DNA of 41,805 nt, taken from positions 1 through 41,805 of the forward strand of contig CASEZC010000008.1 in assembly GCA_949292385.1 (NCBI GenBank). The letters run 5' to 3'. Both the position numbers and the translations under genes were made by a program. The notes under the pieces were generated by a model, which saw only the letters and a list, made by a program, of their open reading frames with translations, was not told the origin of the DNA and did no database searches. Positions 8,326-17,853 of this stretch are shown in pieces (position 1 is the stretch's first letter; each line of letters opens with the position of its first letter). The stretch comes from an uncultured Pseudomonadota bacterium (GTDB taxonomy: Bacteria > Pseudomonadota > Alphaproteobacteria > Rs-D84).

Positions 8326-8589
8326 ATGGCACATAAGAAAGCTGGTTCGGCAACAACCAACGGACGCGACTCTGCAGGACGCAGATTGGGCGTTAAGAAA
8401 TCTGGTGGCAGTCGTGTAATTCCAGGTAATATCATTATCCGTCAACGTGGTACATCTGTACATCCAGGTGCAAATGTTGGTATGGGTAAAGATCACACAA
8501 TATTTGCAAAGATTGCTGGTATTGTTAAATTTAAAAAAGGTCTGGGTGATAGAAAGACTGTTTCTGTTGTTCCAGAAGATGCTGAATAA
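8326..8589 (+). CDS. rpmA: 50S ribosomal protein L27
   Basis: Large-subunit protein whose N-terminal tail reaches the peptidyl-transferase centre. The 87 residues show the family start [18 protein letters not shown] and the later [15 protein letters not shown] motif. The alanine-histidine start indicates that no N-terminal extension is cleaved, unlike in Firmicutes. AAAGGAG lies 8 nt before the ATG. It is cotranscribed with rplU and ends at a terminator. Confidence 0.98.
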   Translation: MAHKKAGSATTNGRDSAGRRLGVKKSGGSRVIPGNIIIRQRGTSVHPGANVGMGKDHTIFAKIAGIVKFKKGLGDRKTVSVVPEDAE

Positions 8590-8598
8590 AGCATGAAT

Positions 8599-8627
8599 AA
8601 AAAAGGCGCCAATGGCGCTTTTTTTTT
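8599..8627 (+). terminator. Terminator of rplU-rpmA
   Basis: Stem GCGCC/GGCGC extended by A-T pairs and one G-T pair, loop AAT, followed by T9. Confidence 0.9.
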
Positions 8628-8669
8628 ATTTAAATAATTAAAAATCATCTTTTCTGAATATTCTTAATA

Positions 8670-8678
8670 TGATATAAT
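8670..8678 (+). promoter_or_regulatory. Extended -10 of the second large Cys-rich gene
   Basis: TGATATAAT ends 10 nt before the ATG at 8689. The transcript would begin within a few bases of the start codon, so the mRNA is probably leaderless or nearly so. No Shine-Dalgarno is visible, in contrast to its paralog at 5479. Confidence 0.65.
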
Positions 8679-8688
8679 TGTTGAAAAG

Positions 8689-11046
8689 ATGAAAAAACTT
8701 TCGCTTTGTTTTTTCTTAATGGCGTTTTTTGCACCGTTTGCGTTTGCAGACGGTACGGTTAGTGTTTCGCGCGTAATACCTTCTAATAATTCAGATTCAA
8801 CGCCAAAAAGTTCAAGAAATACATCTTCTGTTACTGTTCGTAGTGCAACTGATAGTGCAACAAGAAGTGTTGTTGGACGTAGCAGTACACCAACAAATAC
8901 AGTTGCATCAACGACAAATAATACAACAACTGGTGATACGGTTGTAAGAAGTGGTTCTCGTGTTTTGAATCTTGGTACGACTTCTTCATCAACAAGTAGT
9001 TCTCGTGGGTCTGGTGCAACGGTTCAGGCTAACACTATTTCTAGGTCTGTAAGCGCGACAAGCACAGCAAATTCTGCACGTGATAATTTAGAGGCCGCTG
9101 TAAACACTGTGGGTAGAAATGCGCGTGTTAGTGCTGCGAGTATTAATAATAATCCAACAGTTCGTCGTGCAGGGTTAACGCTTCGTCCTTCTACGGCAGA
9201 AGTTGGCGGACGCGCAACCATTGCTGGTACTGATATTCAGACGGGTTCTAATATTGCAAGCGAGGCGCGTTCTGTTCAGGCTCGTGCAACTACATCAGCA
9301 GATACAGCTGTTACGACGGAATCTGTTGCGGCTGCTCAAGAAAGATTAGAGCAGGTTGCAAGTTTAAATGAATCTTGTCAACAGCAATATAATGACTGCA
9401 TGGATCAGTTTTGTTCTGTAATTGATGCAAATCAAAAGCGTTGTTCTTGTTCTGCAAATTTGTCTAATTATACAGAGGTAGAAGAAGCCGTTAAAGATGC
9501 TAATACACAATTAAACGAGGTTGCACAACGCATACGTTATGTAGGATTGTCTGCAGATGAAATACGTGCGATTATGAATGCAACAGAAGCTGAAGAGGCT
9601 TTGGCTGGTGCTACGGATACAACAGAAACGCGTAGTATGTTGGACGAGATAGAAGAATTAATAAAGGACCCCAGCAGTGCTTCGTCTTCATACAGTTCTA
9701 GCACATCTGTTGGCTTAGATATGAATCTAGATTTTTCTTCTGATATGTCAGATATATTTAATCTGGATTTTCTAAATACGAATACGACAAGCCTTTCTAA
9801 TTTACGTGGTACAGATTTGTATAGTGCTGCTAAAAAGCGTTGTAATACGGTATTGACGCAGTGCAAGGCAGCGGGTGCTAATACCGATCAGATAACGGCT
9901 AATTATGATTTGGCTATTGATAAAGATTGTATTTCTTACGAACAGGGATTGACCAAGATGAATGAAACGCTGGTGTCAAATGTTCGTAGTGCTAATTTGA
10001 TGTTACAAAAAGCTCGTTTGGCTGTTTTGCAGAATAAGAATCAATATGATGCCAAGGGTTGTATTTCTGCATTGGATACATGTATGAAAGACGCTATGGT
10101 ATGTGGCAGCGATTATACGAAATGTTTAGACCCAACGAAAAAATATATTGACGAGAATGGCGAGGTTATTTTAGGCCAAGACATAACGAAGATTTTAGAT
10201 TTTATGCAAGCGTATGATAATTCAAAGATAAATTCAGATTTCTTAGAAGATTCTTATGCAAAATCAACTTTTTCATCTTGTGACATGCATAACGGTGAAG
10301 ACGGACAGGTTGCCGGTGGTGACGGTTCTTGTAACGTTAAATATTTGTTACAAAAAATCGGTACCAAACAGGAAGTTACGGATGAAGGGCTTTGTCGTGC
10401 TGTATTAGATAAATGTCAGAATTATACATATGATTCCAGCGGTAACTATAAAGCTTATAATGATATTGTTGTAAATTATGTTCAGCGTGCGATGGTTAAT
10501 ATAAAATCTGCACAAAGTAAAATAATATCAGACTATGCATCGAATTGTATGGTTGATATTGCCAACTGTTATAATCAGCAGGTGAGTCAGGTTAACGCGT
10601 GGTCCAGCAGCGCAAGTGTTGATAGTATATATAAGGTTATGAATGGTGCTTGTCGTAACGTTGCGCTAACATGTGCGTATGCAGTATTTGCTGCGGATAA
10701 AGATAGTTGCCCAGAAGATGACTCAACAGAATGTATAAAGAATATTTCGACAATGTTCTATGAATCATTACTGTGTCCAGATAATTCTTTCTATAATGTA
10801 GAAGGAACAGATACTATAACTACTTCAAAAAATGATGGACAAGGACATATTAGTGTTGTCATAGTGGATAAATATGAAGATGAAGGTAGAAGAATTAATA
10901 ATTACTGCGTATGTAATGAAGGGCTTGCCGCACTTAGTGGAAAATGTGTGACGAAAACAGAAGCTGATAATATATGTAGTTCTACAGGAGTTTGTATAAA
11001 TCCTGATTGGAAACCTGGCGGTAATATTAGTTGGGGAGACCAATAA
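8689..11046 (+). CDS. Large secreted Ser/Thr- and Cys-rich protein, paralog 2 (unknown function)
   Basis: 785-residue exported protein, paralog of the gene at 5479. A clear signal peptide (residues 1-20, ending AFA) is followed by a Ser/Thr/Arg/Val low-complexity region to about residue 215. Then comes the shared module C230-x6-C237-x4-C242-x9-C252-x-C254 followed by a Glu/Ala/Asn helix. C-N-x-V-L-x2-C recurs near 384, and a coiled-coil-like region with D-C-I-S-Y-E follows. The C terminus has an NYCVCNEGL-x-ALSGKC disulfide-like unit. The family is not one I recognise. High cysteine content with a signal peptide points to an oxidising compartment: periplasm or cell surface. It ends at a bidirectional terminator. 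Confidence 0.87.
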   Translation: MKKLSLCFFLMAFFAPFAFADGTVSVSRVIPSNNSDSTPKSSRNTSSVTVRSATDSATRSVVGRSSTPTNTVASTTNNTTTGDTVVRSGSRVLNLGTTSSSTSSSRGSGATVQANTISRSVSATSTANSARDNLEAAVNTVGRNARVSAASINNNPTVRRAGLTLRPSTAEVGGRATIAGTDIQTGSNIASEARSVQARATTSADTAVTTESVAAAQERLEQVASLNESCQQQYNDCMDQFCSVIDANQKRCSCSANLSNYTEVEEAVKDANTQLNEVAQRIRYVGLSADEIRAIMNATEAEEALAGATDTTETRSMLDEIEELIKDPSSASSSYSSSTSVGLDMNLDFSSDMSDIFNLDFLNTNTTSLSNLRGTDLYSAAKKRCNTVLTQCKAAGANTDQITANYDLAIDKDCISYEQGLTKMNETLVSNVRSANLMLQKARLAVLQNKNQYDAKGCISALDTCMKDAMVCGSDYTKCLDPTKKYIDENGEVILGQDITKILDFMQAYDNSKINSDFLEDSYAKSTFSSCDMHNGEDGQVAGGDGSCNVKYLLQKIGTKQEVTDEGLCRAVLDKCQNYTYDSSGNYKAYNDIVVNYVQRAMVNIKSAQSKIISDYASNCMVDIANCYNQQVSQVNAWSSSASVDSIYKVMNGACRNVALTCAYAVFAADKDSCPEDDSTECIKNISTMFYESLLCPDNSFYNVEGTDTITTSKNDGQGHISVVIVDKYEDEGRRINNYCVCNEGLAALSGKCVTKTEADNICSSTGVCINPDWKPGGNISWGDQ

Positions 11047-11074
11047 AAAAGTTCGCGTTTTGCGAACTTTTTTT
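11045..11074. terminator. Bidirectional terminator
   Basis: Stem AAAAAAGTTCGC/GCGAACTTTTTT with loop GTTTT between the large Cys-rich gene and convergent dnaQ. Confidence 0.92.
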
Positions 11075-11075
11075 A

Positions 11076-11753
11076 TTAGGCCATAAGTTTTTCCATAAAT
11101 TCTTTGTGTCGTGCGATTTCTTCTTCTGGAGCAGGAAAAGACCTGTATGGAAAACTGCCGCCTATTTTTGGATGTTGTAAGAAAGCTTCGTGCTGTTTTG
11201 CGATTATTTCGCTTACGTCTGGGGCTGGTGCCGTGTTTTCAAGTTCTTTGTAAACTTTTGCTAAAATTTCTGCGTCGATTAATGCGCCGTGCGCATCTGC
11301 GCGTGCGGTAAGAGATATTCCATACCATTTTGCCAATGCGTCCAAGGAATAACTTTTAGGGCCGAAAACACGATTTCTTGCAATTACAATAGAATCCAGT
11401 TGTTGTTCTCGTGGAATTTGCGGCAAGTTTAACTTAGAAAGCTCGTAATTTATAAAAGGAAAGTCAAAGTCTGCACCGTTGTGTGCAACAATAGGGCTGT
11501 CGCCAATAAACTCTAAAAATTTCGGGGCAACTTCTGACATCTTTGGTTTGTCTTCCAAAAATGCATTAGATATTTTGTGGACCATATATGAATCTGGCGG
11601 AATGATTTTGCCTTCTGGATTAATGTATTCGTGGAAAGAGTTATCTGTAATTTGACCGTCTATCATTTCAACGGCACCGATTTCTATACATCTGTCACCG
11701 CGCATATATTCTAAACCAGTTGTTTCTATATCAAAGCAGATAACGCGTTTCAT
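11076..11753 (-). CDS. dnaQ: DNA polymerase III epsilon subunit (3'-5' proofreading exonuclease)
   Basis: Proofreading exonuclease of the replicative polymerase core. It is a DEDDh-type nuclease: ExoI FDIETTGLEY (Asp8, Glu10), ExoII VAHNGADFDFPF and ExoIII with the ADAHGALIDAE block holding the catalytic His and last Asp. The 225 residues are slightly short of the E. coli protein (243). The C-terminal tail after the exonuclease domain, which would contact the alpha subunit, is short. The start has AGGAAGGGA before the ATG and a TATAAT box further upstream. Divergent from uvrD, the two starts being about 70 bp apart. Confidence 0.93.
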   Translation of the reverse strand: MKRVICFDIETTGLEYMRGDRCIEIGAVEMIDGQITDNSFHEYINPEGKIIPPDSYMVHKISNAFLEDKPKMSEVAPKFLEFIGDSPIVAHNGADFDFPFINYELSKLNLPQIPREQQLDSIVIARNRVFGPKSYSLDALAKWYGISLTARADAHGALIDAEILAKVYKELENTAPAPDVSEIIAKQHEAFLQHPKIGGSFPYRSFPAPEEEIARHKEFMEKLMA

Positions 11754-11764
11754 AATCCCTTCCT

Positions 11765-11770
11765 ATTATA
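11765..11770 (-). promoter_or_regulatory. -10 box of dnaQ
   Basis: TATAAT on the minus strand, 11 nt before the dnaQ ATG and overlapping the region of its AGGAAGGG ribosome site. A -35 element is not clear. Confidence 0.4.
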
Positions 11771-11803
11771 AAAATATGCTTTTAATAATTCAGCTTTGTG
11801 TAT

Positions 11804-11809
11804 TATAAT
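11804..11809 (+). promoter_or_regulatory. -10 box of uvrD
   Basis: TATAAT on the plus strand, 15 nt before the ATG at 11825. It lies inside the N-terminal extension of the longer reading frame that begins with GTG at 11798, which argues for the downstream start. Confidence 0.5.
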
Positions 11810-11824
11810 GAACTGGTGAATTTA

Positions 11825-13915
11825 ATGCTAGAAAATCTTAACGAAGAACAAAAAAAAGCTGTTGAAACGACGGAAGGTCCATTGTTAGTCCTTTCTGGCG
11901 CAGGAACGGGTAAAACGCGCGTTTTAACAACTAGGATTGCATATATATTAAATAACGGATTGGCACAACCGTGGCAGGTTTTAGCACTTACGTTTACAAA
12001 TAAAGCAGCAAATGAAATGAAAAATCGCCTTGCTGCGTTCGCTGTTGATGGTGGTGGATGGTATGCAGCAGACGTTTGGTGTGGAACTTTTCATTCTATT
12101 TGTTTGCGTATATTGCGAATGAATGCATCTGCAATTGGTTTGCGTCGTGATTTTTTGATTTATGGTGAAGATGAGCAAAAATCTATTTTGAAAACTGTTC
12201 TTTCAGATATGGGCCTGGATGTTAAAGACTTTAATCCTTCTGATTGGATAGAGAGGATTTCTGCTATAAAAGATAAAGGTTTGAACGGCGATAAACAAAT
12301 ATCTGAAACAGCAAAAAAAATATTAAATGCATATAATGCGGAGCTAGCTCGTCTTGGTGCCGTTGATTTTGGAGATATAATATTAAAAGTTTTAGACTTG
12401 TTTAACTCGTATCCAGATGTTTTGGAAAAATATAAACGTCAGTTCAGATATATTATGGTTGATGAGTTCCAAGATACAAATAAAGCACAAATGCAATTTC
12501 TAGAACTTATAACAAAAGGAACGGAATTCCCGAATATTTGTTGTGTAGGCGATGATGACCAGTCAATTTATTCTTGGCGTGGGGCAGAAATAAAAAATAT
12601 TTTAGAATTTGAAAAAAACTTTCCGGATGCGAAAATAATAAGACTAGAAACAAATTATCGTAGTACGCCTAATATACTAGGTGCTGCTAATTCTTTGATA
12701 CGTCATAATCAGGGGCGTTTAGGAAAAGATTTGCATAGTGCGCCGGGTATAAATGATGGTGAACCTGTTTATGTTCTTACGTTGCCATCTGATTGGGATG
12801 AAGTTCGTATAATTGCGGATACCATAGCTCATAAAGAAGATTCAGAACCTTATTCTAATTATGCGATATTAATTCGTGCGGGAAGTCTATCTCGTATGTT
12901 TGAAGAAGAACTTACATCTCGCGGTATACCGTTCAGATTAATTGGTGCTCAGAAGTTTTATGACCGAATGGAAATAAAAGATACCGTGGCATATTTAAGA
13001 TTATTAGTTTATCCGTTTGATGATTTGTCTTTTTTACGAGTAATTGGAAAGCCGCGTCGTGGTTTTGGAAATGCTGCGCTTGTTAAATTACGTAGTGCAG
13101 GAAGTAGTTTGATGGACGGACTAAAAAAAGCGTCTTTGACAGGAAAACAAAAATTAGCTGCGGAAGAGTTTTTAGAAGCATTTAATTTTGATTGGAACAC
13201 TATGTCACCCAGTGCAGCTACGCAAAGTTTATTGGACAGGTCCGGTTATATAAGAATGTGGCGTGAATCAAAAGATGTAGATGCTTCTGATAGATTAGAT
13301 AACATAAAAGAATTGATAACTAATGTGATATCTAAATATGATTCGTTGCCAGAATTTTTAGAGCATGCAGCATTGATGATGACCGACGATAATGATTCTG
13401 ATGACGAGTCAAAGGCGATAGATACAGTAAGTATAATGACGATACATGCTGCCAAGGGCTTAGAGTTTGATACAGTATTTTTACCTGCTTGGGAAGAAGG
13501 TATATTTCCGAATGAAATGGCTGTAAACGAGGGTGCGCTGGAAGAAGAACGAAGACTTGCCTACGTTGCCATTACGCGTGCGCGCAGACGTGCAATTATA
13601 ACTAACGCTATGTCCAGAATGGTATTTGGTCAGCGTCAATATAATTCGCCAAGTCGTTTTATAACAGAAATGGATAATAAGTTTCTGGATTTTCAAGGTG
13701 GCAGTCCGCGTTCATATTCGCGCATGCCTACATCTTATCAGTCGCGTCCTGCACCGCGCATAAAGGAAAATAAATCCGTTGTTGGCAAGTTGGTAAATCA
13801 CTCAGAATTGGGGCGTGGCGTTGTTATAGAAGAAAGCGGAGATATATTAACGGTTGCTTTCCGTAATAAAGGTATAAAAAAGGTTGCACGTCAATTTTTA
13901 GAAATTACAGAATAA
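11825..13915 (+). CDS. uvrD: ATP-dependent DNA helicase UvrD/PcrA
   Basis: Superfamily 1A 3'-5' helicase acting in nucleotide excision and mismatch repair and in removing RecA. From ATG 11825 it is 696 residues, near the PcrA/UvrD norm of about 720. Helicase motifs in order: Walker A SGAGTGKT (24-31), motif II VDEFQDTN, motif III DDQSIYSWRGAE, motif IV ETNYRSTPNI, motif V TIHAAKGLEF and motif VI VAITRARRRA. The C terminus has a small beta domain (GKLVNHSELGRGVV onward) as in PcrA, known for contacting RNA polymerase. The frame can start at GTG 11798, but a TATAAT box lies inside that extension. Its stop is four bases from the convergent VirB6-like operon, with no terminator between. Confidence 0.95.
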   Translation: MLENLNEEQKKAVETTEGPLLVLSGAGTGKTRVLTTRIAYILNNGLAQPWQVLALTFTNKAANEMKNRLAAFAVDGGGWYAADVWCGTFHSICLRILRMNASAIGLRRDFLIYGEDEQKSILKTVLSDMGLDVKDFNPSDWIERISAIKDKGLNGDKQISETAKKILNAYNAELARLGAVDFGDIILKVLDLFNSYPDVLEKYKRQFRYIMVDEFQDTNKAQMQFLELITKGTEFPNICCVGDDDQSIYSWRGAEIKNILEFEKNFPDAKIIRLETNYRSTPNILGAANSLIRHNQGRLGKDLHSAPGINDGEPVYVLTLPSDWDEVRIIADTIAHKEDSEPYSNYAILIRAGSLSRMFEEELTSRGIPFRLIGAQKFYDRMEIKDTVAYLRLLVYPFDDLSFLRVIGKPRRGFGNAALVKLRSAGSSLMDGLKKASLTGKQKLAAEEFLEAFNFDWNTMSPSAATQSLLDRSGYIRMWRESKDVDASDRLDNIKELITNVISKYDSLPEFLEHAALMMTDDNDSDDESKAIDTVSIMTIHAAKGLEFDTVFLPAWEEGIFPNEMAVNEGALEEERRLAYVAITRARRRAIITNAMSRMVFGQRQYNSPSRFITEMDNKFLDFQGGSPRSYSRMPTSYQSRPAPRIKENKSVVGKLVNHSELGRGVVIEESGDILTVAFRNKGIKKVARQFLEITE

Positions 13916-13919
13916 AATT

Positions 13920-15212
13920 TTATTTTGGTTTTCTTATAATACCTATAACCTTTTTACCGTATCCAGAAGCATTATTCCAAAGTTTCTTTATCTGATTTCC
14001 GAAGTCTGTTCCAAAGCTTGCGTCTATGCTGCCACCCAAGTTTTTAGCAATTTCATCAGCACGATTTGCAAGGTATGATACCAGCAGCGCGGTTAATAAA
14101 GTTATTACGAAATTGGTATTTTCCAGTGTTGGAATTTCAGCCGCAAGATTTGATGTAACTGCGCCAGATAATAAAGCGGCACAAACTGCTATTACTATTG
14201 ATAAAGAGACAAAATAAATGGCAGCGTTTACAAACTTTTGAATTTGTGAAGATAACGATTGGGTTTTAAATATCCCCAAGAATCCGTTAAAAATATCTCC
14301 TGCGATGCCTTTGTAAGATGTTTTGCCAATTGTTTCAGCTATTGCGGTAAATGGTAACAATAAAACTGCAAGGAACAAGTCCATTATTACGCCAAGAGCC
14401 ATAAGTGCAAATTTCCAAATAGCTTTTACAAATACGAAAATGAATATGATTCCAACAATGGTTGTAAATGCGCTTCTTCCTATGCCTGCGATTGTCCACT
14501 GCCATCCAGCAGCAACAGCTGTATAAAAGAATCCAGATAAACGCGTAGGTACACAAAGCATGTCTGCGGCAGCGTTTGCGTCAATCAGCATATTTGCAGA
14601 AGTATGAGCTGCAGCATATTCACGAATTGCAGCACAAGTATCTGGTATTTCAGCACCTGCAACATTTGCAACTGTATTTAATATTAAGTCAGATAAATAT
14701 GTGCCGACCTGTATAATCGGCCCCATAACCCACATAAAAATCTGTGCAGGTCCCTGTTCAAGTATTATTAACCAAATAGTAATTACTGCGGCTTTTTTTA
14801 CAAGGTTAACGGTCAAATCCATCGCGCTGCTACCTTTTGTCATCATATTATAGGCTTCAAACATTACCCAAAATATGTAAGCAACTATGATGAATATGAT
14901 TACAAATCGTATCAGAGAATTATCTATTATGTCGCCAACCATTGATAATGCGTTCATAAACGCCAAACCAACTTTTGCCTCTATTGGAACATAATCTTCA
15001 ACTAATTGATTTTTTTGGAATCCTGATTGAAAGTAAGTCATATCATTAGTTATGTCTTTTTTGAATAACTCTATGTTGCTTTCCGTCAGCCAATTTCCAT
15101 GGTCACCTATTTCGGCCATAGGTAAATTACTTGCAGCGTTTGCAGGTAATAAAATCAGTAATGCGGTAACGCATACTATAAATTTTGATAAGATTTTTTT
15201 TATAAAACTCAT
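13920..15212 (-). CDS. VirB6/TrbL-like T4SS inner-membrane protein, copy 4
   Basis: 430-residue polytopic protein, last gene of a four-gene minus-strand operon. A signal peptide (residues 1-26, ending ANA) is followed by a soluble stretch of about 60 residues and then six or so hydrophobic segments. Two features shared with all four sister proteins support common ancestry: a P-x3-h-(G/A)-x2-(L/Y) motif (here GPIIQVGTYL) with a cysteine 20-25 residues later, and an Asp-led hydrophobic helix ending in PF (LLLPF). The C-terminal tail is soluble and basic. VirB6-family proteins form the inner-membrane channel base of T4SS. This copy lacks the N-terminal CxxC seen in three sisters. It starts 4 nt after the previous stop. 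Confidence 0.72.
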   Translation of the reverse strand: MSFIKKILSKFIVCVTALLILLPANAASNLPMAEIGDHGNWLTESNIELFKKDITNDMTYFQSGFQKNQLVEDYVPIEAKVGLAFMNALSMVGDIIDNSLIRFVIIFIIVAYIFWVMFEAYNMMTKGSSAMDLTVNLVKKAAVITIWLIILEQGPAQIFMWVMGPIIQVGTYLSDLILNTVANVAGAEIPDTCAAIREYAAAHTSANMLIDANAAADMLCVPTRLSGFFYTAVAAGWQWTIAGIGRSAFTTIVGIIFIFVFVKAIWKFALMALGVIMDLFLAVLLLPFTAIAETIGKTSYKGIAGDIFNGFLGIFKTQSLSSQIQKFVNAAIYFVSLSIVIAVCAALLSGAVTSNLAAEIPTLENTNFVITLLTALLVSYLANRADEIAKNLGGSIDASFGTDFGNQIKKLWNNASGYGKKVIGIIRKPK

Positions 15213-15216
15213 CTAT

Positions 15217-16650
15217 TTATTTTCCCATAGCCTTTGATATTTTTTCAAATATTTGTACAGGACTGTTCCAAATCTTTTTGCCCAAGTCTTTCATCCAATT
15301 GCCGAAATCAAATTGTTCTTTTCCTGCACCAACAATAATTCCTTTGATTTTTGGTTCTATTACATAGAAGTACAATAAGAACAAACCAAACATTAGCAAC
15401 ATGAAATCCCATCCGTCAGATAAGAAATCAAACGCCCCTGGGTATTTACGTTCTACTTCTGCTTTGCGTGCAGTAAAGCAGTTTTTAAATTTGTCTTCAT
15501 TCATTTCGCCATCGGCCAGTGCGACTTTTTCACATTCTGAAAAAACATTCATGACAGATAATGTCTGAGCGTCTGGATTTTCAACTTTCTGACCCATCAT
15601 CGGTGGTAAGATAGCACTATACCCGTCATTTGGCCCTGGAAAATATTCATCTGCTGTATAAGATACGGTTGCGTATATTATAAGAACCTCTAATGTAATT
15701 CCTACGATTTGAATAGCTGATTTAACTAATATATTTATAGCATTTTTTACTACTCCGTCAGCAAGCTTCCAAGTTTGTTCGAATGCAGCCGCTGCCAACA
15801 ATAATGGTAAAAATATTATCAAAAATACCAGTTTAAAAACAACTGACAGAACTTTGAAGAAAAGATTAAAACCTATGAACAAGAACATAAGAACCAGCGA
15901 TAGTCCTGCAACCCAAGTGAAAGCGCCACCGCCAAGTCCCAACCAAGCGTAATTCATTAATGCAAAGCCACCTGCCGCGCCTGCCAACATAACGCTGTTA
16001 ATGTTGCCCATTACACACATAAAAGGTTGTAAAACAGGGTTAAGCAAATCATCACTATTGTTAGTTACGCTTAATGCCGCGCATGTAGATACATCGGAAA
16101 CACCTGTTGCTGCCATAGATAATTCCGCGCCTACAAAAAGAACAGGCGTTATTGTTATGTTAGCAACAGTCTTAAGCGCAGCCGTTCCACCCATACCCAG
16201 CATCCCCATTAACGCGCCTACAATCATCACGCGTGCACCTTGACGCCATACTTTGTCAAACCATCCTTTGAATTCTAATTTTTTTTCAGAAGTATCAAGA
16301 CTGGTTGTTTTTTTTGCCGCGTCAAATAAATATTGTGCAGTGTATATGAAAAGGAAAAGTCCGAATCCTAACGCCATTAAAATCCAGATGTTGTCCAGCA
16401 TAGCGGTCCAAAACATTTCAGCAGCACGACCGATTACACCGAACAGTTCTGAAATATAGTTGCACATAAAGCAACCATTTACGTTTGCAACGTTTCCATC
16501 TGTTGCACCGACGGCGGTCATAAAATTATCCATGCTGGTATATGTTAGCGCAGCTCCACCGATAGAAGAAGACAAATACCAAATGCCCAGACCTAAAGCC
16601 AGTCCGCCCATAAGTATTCTTATGAAAATCATTATCAGTTGAGCTTTCAT
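15217..16650 (-). CDS. VirB6/TrbL-like T4SS inner-membrane protein, copy 3
   Basis: 477 residues, the largest of the five. An N-terminal hydrophobic helix (residues about 5-35) precedes a short non-membrane stretch with a C60-F-M-C63 motif, then several transmembrane helices. The family motif appears as TPVLFVGAEL with a cysteine about 20 residues on (VSTC), and the second as IIFLPLLL. A hydrophilic loop of about 90 residues with two further cysteines (near the positions of SECEKVA and KNCFTA) precedes the last membrane helix. The basic tail has KKIWNSP. It begins 3 nt after the upstream gene in the operon. Assignment to VirB6/TrbL rests on topology and shared motifs, not on a database match. 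Confidence 0.72.
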   Translation of the reverse strand: MKAQLIMIFIRILMGGLALGLGIWYLSSSIGGAALTYTSMDNFMTAVGATDGNVANVNGCFMCNYISELFGVIGRAAEMFWTAMLDNIWILMALGFGLFLFIYTAQYLFDAAKKTTSLDTSEKKLEFKGWFDKVWRQGARVMIVGALMGMLGMGGTAALKTVANITITPVLFVGAELSMAATGVSDVSTCAALSVTNNSDDLLNPVLQPFMCVMGNINSVMLAGAAGGFALMNYAWLGLGGGAFTWVAGLSLVLMFLFIGFNLFFKVLSVVFKLVFLIIFLPLLLAAAAFEQTWKLADGVVKNAINILVKSAIQIVGITLEVLIIYATVSYTADEYFPGPNDGYSAILPPMMGQKVENPDAQTLSVMNVFSECEKVALADGEMNEDKFKNCFTARKAEVERKYPGAFDFLSDGWDFMLLMFGLFLLYFYVIEPKIKGIIVGAGKEQFDFGNWMKDLGKKIWNSPVQIFEKISKAMGK

Positions 16651-16653
16651 TTT

Positions 16654-17853
16654 TTATTTTTTACCGTCTTTCTTTTCCTCTTCCCCACCGGTTATAATTG
16701 TTTTTCCTATTTTTGTTGCAGTATTAATAACGTTGGTTGTCAGTTTCATAGCATCGTTGGCTAGTTGTTCGCTTAATGCCTTTTCTTCGGATACGCCAAA
16801 AGTATCCATTACCATAGATGTTACTTTTGGAATTTGCCCGTAAATGAAGTTTAACACATAAACTAAAATTATGCAGCCAATAAGCGTCATGTCCGCCAAG
16901 TTTTCAGAAGATAGGTCAGACGCAAAAATTTCACCGCTTGTAATCATCAACATAATTTCATCAGCAGATTGTCCTGGCGCAGAAAAGAATTTTGCGATAA
17001 TTACCATTATGACGGTATAAGTTAGAACTGCGGAAACTAAAGATATTATTGCATTAATCAAAGTCTTAAATTGATTTGTTCCTACTTTTTTCCCAAGAGA
17101 AGAAAACCAGGCTGGTGCATTTGAGCCCTTAAATGCAACTAATATAAGCGAGAACGGAAAGAAAAACGCGAAGAATGCCATAGCTATTATTATATCTGCG
17201 AAATAAAAACAAAATCTTACGAATAGTTTAAAGAATCCATATGTTATATAAAGTCCGATAAAGAATAGAATGATATGTTTTATAAAAGCACCTATACCAA
17301 GTAAAGCCTCTAATGAAAACGCTTTATCCATAACAGCCACGCCAAGTTTCATATAAGATTGAAATTGTGTAATGGTTGTTTTCATCATCATTACGATTGT
17401 GTCGCGCAGTTGCGGTCGAAAGAATCCTGTGTCTTCCATTGGCATAGGTTGATAAGAAACTTTTTCAGCCACTGCTTCATTGTCTGTGTGCACCATGCTT
17501 TGAGTGTAAATAAGAGCTAAGTTCGCGGCAGGTTCGAACGTTACACTGGTTACAAATCTTGGTAAGTACACTCCCATACTTAAGAAAGTAAGCGCTACCA
17601 AAGAATTTATGAATACAGGTTTGATAGATTTTTGATAAAACGGGTCGTCTCCGCCGCCTGCTTTCATGTTTTTCCAAACAGCGTTTAAGACGAAGAACGC
17701 AAATAACACGCAGAAAATAATTACGCATAAAACAGTAAATTGTTTATAAGCTGCGGCAGCTGCGTTTGAAACTATCTGAAACAAGCGGTCAAAAATAGGA
17801 CAGCCCCAGCACTGAACAGTTGAATCGATTAAAGGGTTTAATAAGTTGTTCAT
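16654..17853 (-). CDS. VirB6/TrbL-like T4SS inner-membrane protein, copy 2
   Basis: 399 residues. It has no cleavable signal peptide; an N-terminal C15-W-G-C18 motif comes before the first membrane helix (about 38-58). The family motif reads EPAANLALIY and the second is FFFPF followed by a Lys/Gly loop. The tail is long and charged (ends GGEEEKKDGKK). Its ATG overlaps the stop of the preceding gene (ATGA), so translation is probably coupled. It is cotranscribed with copies 1, 3 and 4. The arrangement of consecutive VirB6-like genes resembles the tandem rvhB6 genes of Rickettsiales, but each copy here is much shorter than those. Confidence 0.72.
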   Translation of the reverse strand: MNNLLNPLIDSTVQCWGCPIFDRLFQIVSNAAAAAYKQFTVLCVIIFCVLFAFFVLNAVWKNMKAGGGDDPFYQKSIKPVFINSLVALTFLSMGVYLPRFVTSVTFEPAANLALIYTQSMVHTDNEAVAEKVSYQPMPMEDTGFFRPQLRDTIVMMMKTTITQFQSYMKLGVAVMDKAFSLEALLGIGAFIKHIILFFIGLYITYGFFKLFVRFCFYFADIIIAMAFFAFFFPFSLILVAFKGSNAPAWFSSLGKKVGTNQFKTLINAIISLVSAVLTYTVIMVIIAKFFSAPGQSADEIMLMITSGEIFASDLSSENLADMTLIGCIILVYVLNFIYGQIPKVTSMVMDTFGVSEEKALSEQLANDAMKLTTNVINTATKIGKTIITGGEEEKKDGKK

